Shown piece after piece: positions 54,302 to 63,035 of a stretch of 64,000 nucleotides of DNA. The notes beneath the pieces are model-generated. The model was not told the DNA's origin, made no database searches, and saw nothing but the letters and a program-made list of their open reading frames with translations. Origin of the DNA: Lysobacterales bacterium (GTDB lineage: Bacteria; Pseudomonadota; Gammaproteobacteria; Xanthomonadales; SZUA-36); assembly GCA_013002505.1 (NCBI GenBank), contig JABDJL010000023.1, forward strand, positions 1 to 64,000. The letters run 5' to 3'. The position numbers and the translations under genes are program-made. How positions within the stretch are numbered: the first letter of the stretch is position 1; the number at the start of each line of letters is the position of its first letter.

Positions 54302-54747
54302 CGTTTTCCTGCACGGTGATTTTGCACCTTGGCGATGATTTCGTTCGGGCTTTTACCATCGAGGCGCGAGTAAAGTGTTGCCTTGTCGCGTTTTGCGCCA
54401 AGATCATAGAACAACAGGAAACTGATACTCGACATCAACTGGCGGTATTCCTCTTCACCGGCTTCCTTTTCAACCCGGTCCAGGCCTGCCTGGAACGTTT
54501 CAACTGAGCTGCCGTCCAGTGGCTGGTCTAGTAACGCCACCGGCTCGTCTTCAGTGCCTGGCGTGGCCTCTTCCACCGCGGCAGATGCTTCGACGCTGTC
54601 TTCCGTGTTGTGCTGTTCAGCGCTGGCGGCCACTTCCGGCTCAGCCTGGCTGGCATCGTCCGAATCTTCTGTGGCGGTCTGGGCACTGGCCGATGCGGCC
54701 ATCGACAGAAACACAAAGCACGTCATACTTGGCAATAATTTCATCAT
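54298..54747 (-). CDS. small secreted acidic protein (DUF6694-like C-terminus)
   Basis: 149 residues from ATG 54747 with AGGA 6 bases upstream; the frame continues to 54807 without support. Signal peptide (MMKLLPSMTCFVFLSMAASA, cleavage after ASA). A Glu/Asp/Ala-rich, disordered linker (about 25-70) precedes a helical domain EEYRQLMSSISFLLFYDLGA, then LYSRLDGKSPNEIIAKVQNH. The last pattern (LDGK-EIIA) is reminiscent of the DUF6694 family of small proteins, with no known function. It is the last gene of the rimO-rsmC run, 23 bases after rsmC. Confidence 0.6.
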   Translation of the reverse strand: MMKLLPSMTCFVFLSMAASASAQTATEDSDDASQAEPEVAASAEQHNTEDSVEASAAVEEATPGTEDEPVALLDQPLDGSSVETFQAGLDRVEKEAGEEEYRQLMSSISFLLFYDLGAKRDKATLYSRLDGKSPNEIIAKVQNHRAGKR

Positions 54748-54770
54748 GGTTTCCTGCATATATGTGCCCT

Positions 54771-55811
54771 TCAGCGTGCCGGGCGATTCGCGGTCCTGGG
54801 CTTGCAAGCCTGCAATACCTGGTACCTTGGGTTTTCAGCCAGAATTTCATGGCTGCCAAAAGCCTGGTCGAGCCATTTCTGGTACGGCAAATGACGATTG
54901 ACCACCAACAGCAATTGACCACCGGGACGTAGAAAGTTCCGTACCGGGTTCAACATATTAATACCATGGCTGTGTTTCGTCGCGAAGCCCTGGTGAAATG
55001 GCGGATTGCTGACGATCAGGTCAAAGTGTCCGCTGACTTCACTGAATCCGTCGGAACCCACGACTACCGCCCTGAGCTGGTTTGCAACCAGCGTTTCTCG
55101 TGCCGAGGACAGGGCCAGGGCGTCAGTATCGGTCAGTACCAGCTCGGAATCCGGATTCAGCACCTTCAACACTGCACCCAGGATGCCGCAACCACAAGCA
55201 ATATCCAGGATTCTGCCTGGCGCGGGCAATGTTTCCAGCGACTCAATCAGCAGGGCTGTCCCTTCATCGAGCCGGCCGTGAGCAAAGACGCCCGGCAGCG
55301 AGTGGACTTCAAGCTTGAATCCGCCCAGGTCCGGTGACCAGCGCGTGAGAAAATCACCAGGCTCAAATTCGCCATTCACCTTGGCCCGGCGGGCTTCGAA
55401 CAGCGCACAATGACGCGCTTTGTCCAGTATCTCCACCTGTTCAAATTTCGATTCCAGAACGCGCGCCGCAGAACGAATGCCTGCACGGTTTTCACCGGCC
55501 AGCCAAAGTCTTCCTTGTTGAGCCATCCCGGAAGCCAGGCACTCGACCATCATTGCCAGCCGCGCCTTGCTCTTGGGCAAATTCAATACCAGGTATTCAA
55601 ACGCCGCGCTGGCCGGAAAGTCACCAAAGGTGCGCCGCTCCGATGCGCCGCCTGCGTTTACAAAGGCCGAATAGTCCTGGAAAAAATATTCCGAGTTTGA
55701 GGTGAGGTCGGCGCCGGGCGAATAGCCTTCGGGCAAGTTGATCCACAGCGTTCTGGCGCCGCGGGCCAATATTTCCTGGTTACGCTGCAGAAGACGGCCG
55801 ACGGGGTTCAC
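54771..55811 (-). CDS. rsmC: 16S rRNA m2G1207 methyltransferase RsmC-like
   Basis: 346 residues of two methyltransferase-like halves, as in RsmC. The N-terminal half carries the RsmC-type [41 protein letters not shown] is the linker to the catalytic half, with [15 protein letters not shown] (SAM loop) and the catalytic [16 protein letters not shown]. RlmG (23S m2G1835) is similar, but GENR-x-G-RSA and PGVF point to RsmC. Its ATG overlaps the rimO stop by 4 bases. Confidence 0.88.
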   Translation of the reverse strand: MNPVGRLLQRNQEILARGARTLWINLPEGYSPGADLTSNSEYFFQDYSAFVNAGGASERRTFGDFPASAAFEYLVLNLPKSKARLAMMVECLASGMAQQGRLWLAGENRAGIRSAARVLESKFEQVEILDKARHCALFEARRAKVNGEFEPGDFLTRWSPDLGGFKLEVHSLPGVFAHGRLDEGTALLIESLETLPAPGRILDIACGCGILGAVLKVLNPDSELVLTDTDALALSSARETLVANQLRAVVVGSDGFSEVSGHFDLIVSNPPFHQGFATKHSHGINMLNPVRNFLRPGGQLLLVVNRHLPYQKWLDQAFGSHEILAENPRYQVLQACKPRTANRPAR

Positions 55812-57139
55812 GGCGACAGCACGGCCTCCAGGTCATGATCGTCCGCATCCTGAATGGTCGCTTCGACCTGCTGCCCGGCGGATAAATCTTGCCCGTCCAG
55901 GATGCGTACCTGGCCGTCAATCTCCGGCGCGTCAGCGTAGCTGCGCGCCAGGGCGATCCCGTCATTGATCTCGTCTACCAGGCACTCCATAACCGTTCCC
56001 ACCCGGCGGCGGAGCTTGGCGCGGCTGATCCGGGCCTGTGCCGCCATGAAGACGCGCTCCCGTTCCAGCTTGACCTCCTCGGGTACTGCGCCGGGCAAGT
56101 CATTGGCCGCTGCACCCTGGACCGCCGAATAACGGAAACAACCCACCCGGTCCAACTGCGCCTCCTCGATAAACTGGAGCAGGGTTTCAAAATGCGCTTC
56201 GGTTTCGCCCGGGAAGCCAACGATAAAAGTACTGCGAATGACCAGCTGGGGACAAACCTCACGCCACTGCCGCAAGCGTTCAAGCGTGTTTTCTGCGGCC
56301 GCCGGCCGTCGCATCAAACGCAGGATTTCCGGGCTACCATGCTGCAGCGGAATATCCAGGTACGGCAGCACCAGCCCATCGGCCATCAACGGGATCAAAC
56401 CGGAAACATGCGGGTACGGGTAGACGTAATGCAGCCTTACCCATGCGCCGAGCTGGCCCAGCGCTGAACTCAGTTCTGTCAGGCGGGACGGTATCGATTC
56501 ACCGTGCCAGGTGTCGGGCCGGTAACGCAGGTCCGCGCCATAGGCGGAAGTATCCTGTGAAATGACCAGCAATTCCCGGACGCCGGAGCGCACCAGCCGC
56601 TCCGCCTCGCGCAGCACCTCTCCGGCAGGCCGGCTGACCAGCTTTCCGCGCATCGACGGGATAATGCAAAAACGGCACTTGTGGTTACAGCCTTCAGAAA
56701 TTTTAAGGTAAGCGTAATGGCGCGGCGTCAGCTTGATCCCCTGTGGAGGCACGAGGTCAAACCTGGGGTCGTGACTCGCGTCATAAGGCGCATGTTCATG
56801 CACCGCTTCCATGACCTGTTCGTACTGGTGGGGCCCGGAAACCGACAACACTGAAGGGTGCACGTCAAGAATGTCTGACTCCCGCTTGCCCATGCAGCCG
56901 GTGACGATGACCCGGCCGTTTTCGCGCAGGGCCTCACCAATTGCTTCGAGGGACTCGGCCCGCGCACTGTCTATAAAACCACAGGTATTGACGATCACCA
57001 CGTCTGCGCCATCATAGTCAGGCGAAAGATCATAACCGTCAGTCCTCAGCTGGGTGACGATCCGCTCGGAATCCACCAGTGCCTTGGGGCAGCCCAGACT
57101 GACCATGCCGACGCGTGGCGGCCGTTGGCCGGCAGTCAT
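55808..57139 (-). CDS. rimO: ribosomal protein S12 methylthiotransferase RimO
   Basis: 443 residues. Radical-SAM enzyme that adds a methylthio group to Asp88 of ribosomal protein S12. The N-terminal UPF0004 domain has [27 protein letters not shown] and VTGCMGKRE (three cysteines of the second cluster); the radical-SAM motif is [19 protein letters not shown]; the C-terminal TRAM domain ends the protein. Located 9 bases after the cation diffusion facilitator gene. Confidence 0.96.
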   Translation of the reverse strand: MTAGQRPPRVGMVSLGCPKALVDSERIVTQLRTDGYDLSPDYDGADVVIVNTCGFIDSARAESLEAIGEALRENGRVIVTGCMGKRESDILDVHPSVLSVSGPHQYEQVMEAVHEHAPYDASHDPRFDLVPPQGIKLTPRHYAYLKISEGCNHKCRFCIIPSMRGKLVSRPAGEVLREAERLVRSGVRELLVISQDTSAYGADLRYRPDTWHGESIPSRLTELSSALGQLGAWVRLHYVYPYPHVSGLIPLMADGLVLPYLDIPLQHGSPEILRLMRRPAAAENTLERLRQWREVCPQLVIRSTFIVGFPGETEAHFETLLQFIEEAQLDRVGCFRYSAVQGAAANDLPGAVPEEVKLERERVFMAAQARISRAKLRRRVGTVMECLVDEINDGIALARSYADAPEIDGQVRILDGQDLSAGQQVEATIQDADDHDLEAVLSP

Positions 57140-57148
57140 GCGGAGCGC

Positions 57149-58063
57149 TCAGTTTTCATCGGTGGAATCTGGCTCAAAAAACAGCCATACGATTTGCGGA
57201 AATGCTGTCCGGAAACCGGTTTCGACCCTGTTGACTGCCTGTAGCAGGCCGGTTTCACTGCCCGTGCTGACCATGCGCGCCTTGACCGCCACCATGACAT
57301 CGTCGCCCATGTGCAGGGTGAGCACGTTATAGACCTTTTCAACCTCGGCTTGCTTTGAAAGAAAATGCTTCATTTCGCTCAGCACGCGGGGATCGACGCC
57401 CTGGCCAATCAGCAGGGCCTTGACCTCGCGTGCGATAAACAAGGCGATCACCAACAGCAGAATACCGATGAATATGGTGCCCAGCGCGTCATACACCGGG
57501 TTCCCGGTAATCATGGTCAAGCTGACAGCCACCAATGCCGCGACGAGGCCGAGCAGGGCGGCAATGTCTTCACCGAACACCACCACGAGTGCACTGCTGC
57601 GGCTTTGCCGGAACCACTTCCAGTACGACCTGCCGAATCGCTCCTTGTTCACTTCCCGGACACAGCCCCACAGGGAGACCGCCTCAGCCAATATGGCGAA
57701 CACCAACACTCCGATTGCAATCATCGGGCTGTTCAGGGGTTCGGGATGCTGAAATTTATGGATACCTTCGTAAACTGAAAACATGCCGCCCATGGTGAAC
57801 AACACGACTGCCACCAGGAATGACCAGAAAAAAATACTCTTGCCAAAACCGAGTGGATAATCAGGCGTGGGCGGGCGCGTGGATTGTTTGAGGCCCAGAA
57901 TCAGCAGCAGCTGGTTTCCGGCATCAGCCAGGGAGTGAACCGCCTCCGCGAGCATTGCGCCCGAGCCGGTGTACAGCGCAGCAAATCCCTTGGCGATGAA
58001 TATGGAAAAATTTGCACCCAGCGCGAACAGGATGGAACGCATTGAATTAGGGGAACCGGACAT
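57149..58063 (-). CDS. cation diffusion facilitator family transporter
   Basis: 304 residues with six membrane helices. Helix II has AMLAEAVHSLADAGNQLLLI (HxxxD site) and helix V VVVFGEDIAALLGLVAAL (ExxxxD site in place of the HxxxD of zinc transporters such as YiiP). A cytoplasmic C-terminal domain follows (VYNVLTLHMGDDVMVAVKARM). This pattern, with H-D in helix II and E-D in helix V, is the branch close to human ZnT9, and metal selectivity is uncertain. First gene of the run leading to rimO and rsmC. Confidence 0.88.
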   Translation of the reverse strand: MSGSPNSMRSILFALGANFSIFIAKGFAALYTGSGAMLAEAVHSLADAGNQLLLILGLKQSTRPPTPDYPLGFGKSIFFWSFLVAVVLFTMGGMFSVYEGIHKFQHPEPLNSPMIAIGVLVFAILAEAVSLWGCVREVNKERFGRSYWKWFRQSRSSALVVVFGEDIAALLGLVAALVAVSLTMITGNPVYDALGTIFIGILLLVIALFIAREVKALLIGQGVDPRVLSEMKHFLSKQAEVEKVYNVLTLHMGDDVMVAVKARMVSTGSETGLLQAVNRVETGFRTAFPQIVWLFFEPDSTDEN

Positions 58064-58188
58064 AGCGCTGCCAAAGCCTTGTTGTTAAATTGGGCTGGCA
58101 TTATGGGACTTGAGGGCGGGACGCTCAAGCGCGCATGCGCCCTTCAAGCTTGGTCAATGCTTCGGAACCCTGCCGGGCCCCGCAATCG

Positions 58189-59538
58189 TTACTTGTCTTG
58201 TTCTTCCGCGACCACGTGAAAGTAATGATCGTCTGCCAGTGGCGCAAAGTTGAAACCGAATGAGCGTTCCGGCAGTACGACTTCCAATGTCTCGTTTCGG
58301 CGATTTCGCTTGATCTGCAATTCGATGCTGGCGCCCGGCTCCCAGTCGCGCAGTGCGCGGATCACATCGGATGGCTTGCTGACCAATCGGTCACCGACCT
58401 GTAACACCACGTCACCGGACTGCAACTGCAGGTCATTGTCATCCATCGCGGACAGAATCAGCACCCCTTGCGCGACATCGAAATACTCGCCCAGCCCCTC
58501 GTTGACCTCGGCCATCTTGAGCCCGCGGGTGGCGGGCAGGCCGAACCAGACGTTGGTTTCAGTGAGCACGTCACCACCCAGGTCGGAAAGGGTTTCAAAC
58601 CGGTATTCCCAGGTTTCTTCCATGCCGTCACTGAGCGGCGCATGCCCGTCAGCATTGATAGTGATATCGATATTGCCCAGTTCTGAGCGGATCCGGTCAA
58701 GTTTTTCCTGGAGTTCCGCCGTCGCTACCTCGGGAATCCTGATGTGACGTTCAATACGCGTTACGCCGGGTGCATCGGGCGCCACCGGGGCTGTCGGCGC
58801 TGACGGAGCCGAGGGCAGCCGCACAATGCTCTGCCACGCAAAGGGTTCCCGCTTGTCTGCCGTGACCTTGAAATCCAGCACCTCGTCACCGCGCTGCACA
58901 CTGATCAGCAGCTCATCACCAACCTTTACGCCTTCCATGACTTCGGACAGCACCTGCCGTGCATCGGCATCGTCATTGTCCACCAACGGCTTCTCCATCA
59001 TCGAAACGATGACATCACCTTGCTTGATGCCCGCCCGTTCTGCCGGGCCATCGGGTGATACGCCGAGTACCGGCACACCGTCGTCGCCAGAATCGCCCAG
59101 CACCACGCCAATGATGGCCTTGTCGCCAACGTTTACAAAACCTCCAAAGGGCGCATGTCTGCGCGCATGGGTACGGTCAATTTCCCGGTGCACGCGGGCC
59201 ACTTCGCGAGAAGCCCGCCGGAGGTTTTCATGTACACGACTCAATTCTTCGCGCATGGCGTCAAGCTGCAGGCGTTCCGCTTCACTGATTTCCGCGGCCG
59301 CCCGTGATTGCTCAGCGGACCTGGCGCGTGATTCGGCCTGCACCCGGGCGAGGTCCGCGCGTGCGCGTTCGACCGACGCCTGAGCCTGCTGTTCTTCGGC
59401 CCGGGCTTGCTCAATCGTCTCGCGGACAGCGGCCTGTGCATCGGATTGCGCTTGGCCTTGATTATCCTGGGCCACGACAGGGGCGCTGATCAACATGGCC
59501 AGGGCTGCCGCCGGCAGCCTCTTAAAATAAGGGTTCAT
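58189..59538 (-). CDS. periplasmic protein with coiled coil and two PDZ domains
   Basis: 449 residues. Signal peptide (1-23, cleavage after VVA), a long charged coiled coil (about 30-125, Ala/Glu/Arg rich), a first PDZ domain (about 140-230, GVSPDGPAERAGIKQGDVIVSM), a Pro/Ala linker, a further helix, and a second PDZ domain (about 345-430, LQSGDVVLQVGDRLVSKPSDV). No protease domain is present, so it is not DegP or DegS. With the sigma and anti-sigma genes upstream it probably senses or reports envelope state, or it may be the regulon's effector. The 125-base gap after it has only imperfect inverted repeats. Confidence 0.78.
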   Translation of the reverse strand: MNPYFKRLPAAALAMLISAPVVAQDNQGQAQSDAQAAVRETIEQARAEEQQAQASVERARADLARVQAESRARSAEQSRAAAEISEAERLQLDAMREELSRVHENLRRASREVARVHREIDRTHARRHAPFGGFVNVGDKAIIGVVLGDSGDDGVPVLGVSPDGPAERAGIKQGDVIVSMMEKPLVDNDDADARQVLSEVMEGVKVGDELLISVQRGDEVLDFKVTADKREPFAWQSIVRLPSAPSAPTAPVAPDAPGVTRIERHIRIPEVATAELQEKLDRIRSELGNIDITINADGHAPLSDGMEETWEYRFETLSDLGGDVLTETNVWFGLPATRGLKMAEVNEGLGEYFDVAQGVLILSAMDDNDLQLQSGDVVLQVGDRLVSKPSDVIRALRDWEPGASIELQIKRNRRNETLEVVLPERSFGFNFAPLADDHYFHVVAEEQDK

Positions 59539-59559
59539 AATTTCAGGTCTCCGTGAATC

Positions 59560-60093
59560 TCAAAGTGAAGCCATCTTTCCGTAATCCAGTTCCCACTGGT
59601 GTTGGTATATCTGTGCCAGGTCGAGCAGCAGGTTGACTCTTTGCCCCCACAAATTGACCGAATCCGGTGAATAGCTGAGTTCATGGTCAACCTGGGCCAC
59701 CAGGTCCTGTAATTCAGCGATATACACCGCTGAATCAGCCGGCATGGACCCGCTGCCTTGCCGCATACCGCGCAATTGCTGTTCGAGGGTCTGCGACAGC
59801 GCAATCAGCGATTCCAGGCTGTCGTCACCGCCATCGGCAAGTTGTTCCGTTACGGGCAGCGATGCCGGTCCGGCACCAGGAATATTCTCACTGGCCAGCC
59901 TCAGCGTCAGGCCAAAAGCCATGACCAGGCTGGCCGCCAAAGCCAGCCACGTGACGCGTTTCCGGTTACGGCTGCGCTCCTCGAGTGCAGCACGAATCCC
60001 GGGCCAGCCATCCTGCTGCGGCTCTATCCAGTCAAGGTGGCGCAAACCGAGAGGGTCGCGCGCTTGGTCAAACTTTTCATTCAATTCATTCAT
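59560..60093 (-). CDS. single-pass membrane protein, putative anti-sigma factor
   Basis: 177 residues from the ATG at 60093, which overlaps the sigma gene stop (ATGA). A 45-residue cytoplasmic N-terminus (DWIEPQQDGWPGIRAALEERSR) precedes one membrane helix (about 49-67, VTWLALAASLVMAFGLTLRL) and a helical periplasmic domain. This layout is that of transmembrane anti-sigma factors, and the gene order supports the role; but no zinc HxxxCxxC motif is present. Coupled to the ECF sigma factor above and followed after 21 bases by the PDZ gene. Confidence 0.7.
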   Translation of the reverse strand: MNELNEKFDQARDPLGLRHLDWIEPQQDGWPGIRAALEERSRNRKRVTWLALAASLVMAFGLTLRLASENIPGAGPASLPVTEQLADGGDDSLESLIALSQTLEQQLRGMRQGSGSMPADSAVYIAELQDLVAQVDHELSYSPDSVNLWGQRVNLLLDLAQIYQHQWELDYGKMASL

Positions 60094-60659
60094 GATGCGC
60101 AAATGTTCTGTGATTTTTCGGCCAATGCCATCACCTCGCGTAAACGTGCGCGGGCGCGGGCCAGGCGGGTCTTGGAGAAGCTCTCCGTCTTGGAAAACAG
60201 GCCAGCGATTTCCCGGTGTCGATAGCCTTCGACATCGTGCAACCAGACGATGGCCCTGTCCGTGCTGCTGAGTTGGTCGAGGGCCGATTCCAGGTCCATT
60301 GCAACCCCCATCTGCTCCTGCTGACCGCTGTCGCTGGCCTGGTAATCCTCAAACTCGATATGTTCCGCAGAAGGCTGTCGCCGGATCGCCGAAATGGCAT
60401 GATTGACCACCACCCGGCGAAGCCAGCCCCAGAAGGGCGCGTCGCCGCGAAATTGCCGGATTTTCCTGAACACCGTGATAAACGCCTCCTGGCAAATGTC
60501 GTTGGCCATTTCCGGGCAGCGGCAAATGCGAATTGCAGTATTGAAAGCCGGTCTTTGATACTTCCTGTAAATCTTTTCACAGGCATCCAGGTCGCCCCGG
60601 CGAGCACCCGCCAGGACCAGTTCATCGAGTGCAATATCGAAACCGGATTCAGCCATCAT
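60090..60659 (-). CDS. ECF-type RNA polymerase sigma factor
   Basis: 189 residues. Region 2 reads YRKYQRPAFNTAIRICRCPE, then DICQEAFITVFRKIRQFRGDAPFWGWLRRVVVNHAIS (-10 recognition), and region 4 ALDQLSSTDRAIVWLHDVEGYRHREIAGLF (helix-turn-helix for -35), with no sigma-1.1 or 3 region. A CRCPE cysteine pair in region 2 may sense redox. First gene of an operon with the membrane protein and the PDZ protein, divergent from greB (153 bases). Confidence 0.93.
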   Translation of the reverse strand: MMAESGFDIALDELVLAGARRGDLDACEKIYRKYQRPAFNTAIRICRCPEMANDICQEAFITVFRKIRQFRGDAPFWGWLRRVVVNHAISAIRRQPSAEHIEFEDYQASDSGQQEQMGVAMDLESALDQLSSTDRAIVWLHDVEGYRHREIAGLFSKTESFSKTRLARARARLREVMALAEKSQNICAS

Positions 60660-60812
60660 TGGTTAAGACGGTGGTTTGCAGGAAAAGGTCGCAGTATTTG
60701 CATTGAATTTTTCAGGTACCGTAATGCAGCGGTTGAGCGATCATGATAACGGCGCCCGATCGCAAAATGACAGGCCAGGCGGGCTAAAATTGGCGTATTG
60801 CGAAACGGACAG

Positions 60813-61337
60813 ATGACCATGCCCAGGTGGAGACCGCCAGCACCCGCTTCGAGCCCGTACATCACTGCGCCGGGCGCCGAGGCCCTGAAACGCGAACTGA
60901 AAGAACTTTGGGGCAAGAAGCGACCGGAAGTGGTTCGGGCGTTATCTGCCGCTGCCGCGGAGGGTGACCGTTCAGAAAATGCTGAGTACATTTACCGCAA
61001 GAAGCAACTCGGCGAAATAGACCGCCGTATTCGGTACCTGGGGAAACGCCTCGAAATCATCAGGATCGTTGACCAGGCGCCGGCAGATCCGTCAAAAATC
61101 CGTTTTGGCGCGTGGGTCACCCTGCGCTCGGCGGACGGCAAACAATTCTCCTACCGTATCGTCGGCGCCGATGAGACGCGTGCCAGGGAGGGCTGGATTT
61201 CGATTGACTCACCTGTTGCACGAAGCCTGTTGGGCGCCGCCATCGGTGACCAGGTCAAGGTCGCGCTTCCACAAGCAACCCGGGAACTGGAAGTGCTTGA
61301 AATCACATACGAAATTGAAAACCCTGGCCAAGCGTGA
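60813..61337 (+). CDS. greB: transcription elongation factor GreB
   Basis: 174 residues from ATG 60813; 60819 is an in-frame alternative. The coiled-coil N-domain has [20 protein letters not shown] and the catalytic acidic tip [20 protein letters not shown] (Asp and Glu that place magnesium in the RNA polymerase channel), followed by the FKBP-like C-domain ([28 protein letters not shown]). GreB rescues backtracked RNA polymerase. [13 protein letters not shown] is typical of GreB rather than GreA. Confidence 0.93.
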   Translation: MTMPRWRPPAPASSPYITAPGAEALKRELKELWGKKRPEVVRALSAAAAEGDRSENAEYIYRKKQLGEIDRRIRYLGKRLEIIRIVDQAPADPSKIRFGAWVTLRSADGKQFSYRIVGADETRAREGWISIDSPVARSLLGAAIGDQVKVALPQATRELEVLEITYEIENPGQA

Positions 61338-61354
61338 AATTTTTATTTTCTACC

Positions 61355-61383
61355 CTTGAAATTTCGCGATTCATTCCCATTTT
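61355..61383 (+). promoter_or_regulatory. sigma-32-type heat-shock promoter of the hsp20 gene
   Basis: CTTGAAA (61355-61361), 14 bases, CCCATTTT (61376-61383): an excellent match to the heat-shock sigma-32 consensus (CTTGAAA, 13-15 bases, CCCATnT). The message would start about 90 bases before the hsp20 start codon and so include the leader hairpins. Confidence 0.85.
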
Positions 61384-61390
61384 TTAAACC

Positions 61391-61476
61391 GTAGCCGCCG
61401 CAAGGGGCTACACATCGCTTCCCGCTTGATTGGGGAAGTCACTCAACAAACCGAATTGCTTCAAAGGAGAATACGG
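61391..61476 (+). promoter_or_regulatory. ROSE-like RNA thermometer in the hsp20 leader
   Basis: Three stems in a row: GTAGCC/GGCTAC (61391-61411), CTTCCC/GGGAAG (61418-61438), and a last one in which CCG (61451-61453) pairs with CGG (61474-61476) and TTGCT (61456-61460) faces the ribosome site AGGAG (61465-61469) over a TCAA loop. TTGCT opposite AGGAG, with a G-G mismatch, is the U(U/C)GCU motif of ROSE thermometers, which melt with heat and free the ribosome site. The arrangement of upstream stems and a final regulatory one is as in known ROSE leaders of small heat-shock genes. Identification is by pattern, not by experiment. Confidence 0.6.
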
Positions 61477-61478
61477 TA

Positions 61479-61946
61479 ATGAATACATTTGACTTTAAAC
61501 CGCTATACAGAACATCGGTCGGTTTCGACCGCCTCGCCAATCTGCTCGCCGCCGCGACGCGCTTGGAGCAGGGCAACAGTTATCCGCCCTACAACATCCG
61601 GTCTGAAGCGGAGAATCGCTACCAGATCACGATGGCCGTGGCTGGGTTTTCAGATGAAGACCTCTCCATCACCTACGAACAAAACACCCTGACGGTGACT
61701 GGTGAGCGCGAGCAGGAGGATGCAGAAACATCCGAATACCTGTACCGCGGTATCGCCAATCGCTCGTTCAAGCGCGTTTTCAACCTCGCAGACCATGTTC
61801 AGGTAACCGGCGCCAAGCTGGAAAATGGACTGTTGAACATTTTCCTCGAGCGTGAATTGCCCGAGGCGATGAAACCGCGCAAGATTGAAATTTCCTCCTC
61901 CCAGGGCCGCTTACTTGACGCTGATAAGGCCGAAAAAGCCGCCTGA
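61479..61946 (+). CDS. small heat-shock protein, Hsp20/IbpA family
   Basis: 155 residues. The alpha-crystallin domain (about 35-130) contains YPPYNIRSEAENRYQITMAVAGF, LSITYEQNTLTVTGERE and the closing GAKLENGLLNIFLEREL; an N-terminal FDFKPLYRTSVGFDRL is the IbpA/HspH type and the C-terminal ILEI-like tail appears as KPRKIEISS. ATP-independent holdase. It is preceded by a heat-shock promoter and a thermometer-like hairpin, and followed by a strong terminator, so it is a single-gene unit. Confidence 0.95.
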   Translation: MNTFDFKPLYRTSVGFDRLANLLAAATRLEQGNSYPPYNIRSEAENRYQITMAVAGFSDEDLSITYEQNTLTVTGEREQEDAETSEYLYRGIANRSFKRVFNLADHVQVTGAKLENGLLNIFLERELPEAMKPRKIEISSSQGRLLDADKAEKAA

Positions 61947-61959
61947 AACGCAAACCAGG

Positions 61960-61986
61960 GAAGGCGCCTTCGGGCGCCTTCTTTCT
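61960..61986 (+). terminator. intrinsic terminator of the hsp20 gene
   Basis: GAAGGCGCC (61960-61968), tetraloop TTCG, GGCGCCTTC (61973-61981) followed by TTTCTT. A perfect 9-base-pair stem 13 bases after the stop codon. Confidence 0.95.
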
Positions 61987-62022
61987 TGACCTTTATTTCG
62001 ATATATATAAAAATATCTAAAT
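61986..62022 (+). promoter_or_regulatory. A+T-rich promoter/operator region of the ArsR-SdpI pair
   Basis: TTGACC at 61986-61991 could be a -35 element (overlapping the T tract of the hsp20 terminator). The next 30 bases are almost only A and T, with imperfect symmetry (ATATATATAAAAATAT), as ArsR-type operators have. The ATG at 62023 has no ribosome site, so the message may be nearly leaderless. Confidence 0.4.
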
Positions 62023-62310
62023 ATGAGTGAACACGGCGAAAATCTTTTCAAGGCCCTGGCGGATCGCCAGCGGCGCAAGATCCTGGAAATGCTGCGTCGC
62101 GGTGAGTTGGCCGCAGGTGACATTGCCAGCGCCCTGGAACTTGCGCCGGCCACTGTCTCGCATCACCTGGCAAAACTGAAAGCTGCCAACCTTGTCAGGA
62201 CACGTCGTGCCGGACAACAACGCATCTATGCGCTGAACGTGTCGGTCGTGGAAGAAGCATTGCTGCTGATTGCCGGCCTGCTGAAATCGGAAAAGGAGCA
62301 CGAGCAATGA
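62023..62310 (+). CDS. ArsR/SdpR-family transcriptional repressor
   Basis: 95 residues: a winged helix with FKALADRQRRKILEMLRRG, then GDIASALELAPATVSHHLAKLKAANLVRTRRAGQQRIYAL. No metal-binding cysteines are present, which fits the SdpR branch, a group that pairs with SdpI membrane proteins and represses its own operon. Its stop overlaps the start of the SdpI-like gene by 4 bases (ATGA). Confidence 0.9.
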   Translation: MSEHGENLFKALADRQRRKILEMLRRGELAAGDIASALELAPATVSHHLAKLKAANLVRTRRAGQQRIYALNVSVVEEALLLIAGLLKSEKEHEQ

Positions 62311-62966
62311 AACTAAGCCGACTCAACTGGATGACCGGCATGGTGCTGGTGACCATGTTTGCAATCGCAGCCTGGTACATGCCGCAGTTGCCGGACCCGG
62401 TACCCACGCACTGGAATGCGGCTGGTGAAGTGGACGGTTGGACGCCGAAACCCTGGGGGGTGTGGTTATTACCGGTCATTTCGATGGCCACGTTTGTCGT
62501 GTTGTTGGTGCTGCCTGTCATTTCACCGAAGGGCTTTCGCCTCGAACAGTCGCGTAAGGCATATGACGTCGTCATTTTCGTCGTCGTTTGCTTCATGGCG
62601 CTGACGGAAGTGTTTTCATTCAGGTCAGCGGTTTCCGGGGGCCAGGAACTCATGCAATTTGTGCCGGTCGCGATCGGCATGCTTTTTCTCGTCCTGGGCA
62701 ACTACCTGGGTAAATTTCAGAAAAACTTTTTCGTTGGCATTCGCACACCCTGGACGCTGGCCAGTGATGAGGTCTGGAATCGCACGCACCGCTTGGGAGG
62801 ATATGTATTCATGGCCGGGGGCGCGGTGATTATCCTGACCGGCCTGCTGGGTCTGGGCGTGGAATGGTTCGTCGCCACGGCGATATTGGTGGCACTGATT
62901 CCGACCGTGTATTCGCTGCTGCTATATCGCCGCCTCGAGGGTTTCGACGATAACGACAAGCCCTGA
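62307..62966 (+). CDS. SdpI-family membrane protein
   Basis: 219 residues with six membrane helices. DPVPTHWNAAGEVDGWTPKPWGVWLLP is the DUF1648 signature, and NYLGKFQKNFFVGIRTPWTLASDEVWNRTHRLGG is the SdpI signature. In Bacillus, SdpI protects from the SdpC toxin and also signals by binding SdpR at the membrane; here no toxin gene is seen nearby. Coupled to the ArsR-like gene, so the pair forms a small membrane-stress switch. Confidence 0.9.
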   Translation: MKLSRLNWMTGMVLVTMFAIAAWYMPQLPDPVPTHWNAAGEVDGWTPKPWGVWLLPVISMATFVVLLVLPVISPKGFRLEQSRKAYDVVIFVVVCFMALTEVFSFRSAVSGGQELMQFVPVAIGMLFLVLGNYLGKFQKNFFVGIRTPWTLASDEVWNRTHRLGGYVFMAGGAVIILTGLLGLGVEWFVATAILVALIPTVYSLLLYRRLEGFDDNDKP

Positions 62967-63035
62967 TTTCGCAGGCCTTGCACGCTCTGGAGCGCTGATT
63001 TAGTCTGCAGGTTGTTTCCAGCGTCAACGGCGGTC

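Noticed and set aside
58064-58188. Possible terminator between the PDZ and cation-transporter genes
   Set aside because: Only imperfect inverted repeats (CTTGA/TCAAG with GGGCG/CGCCC) separated by a large loop, with no T tract; too weak to call.
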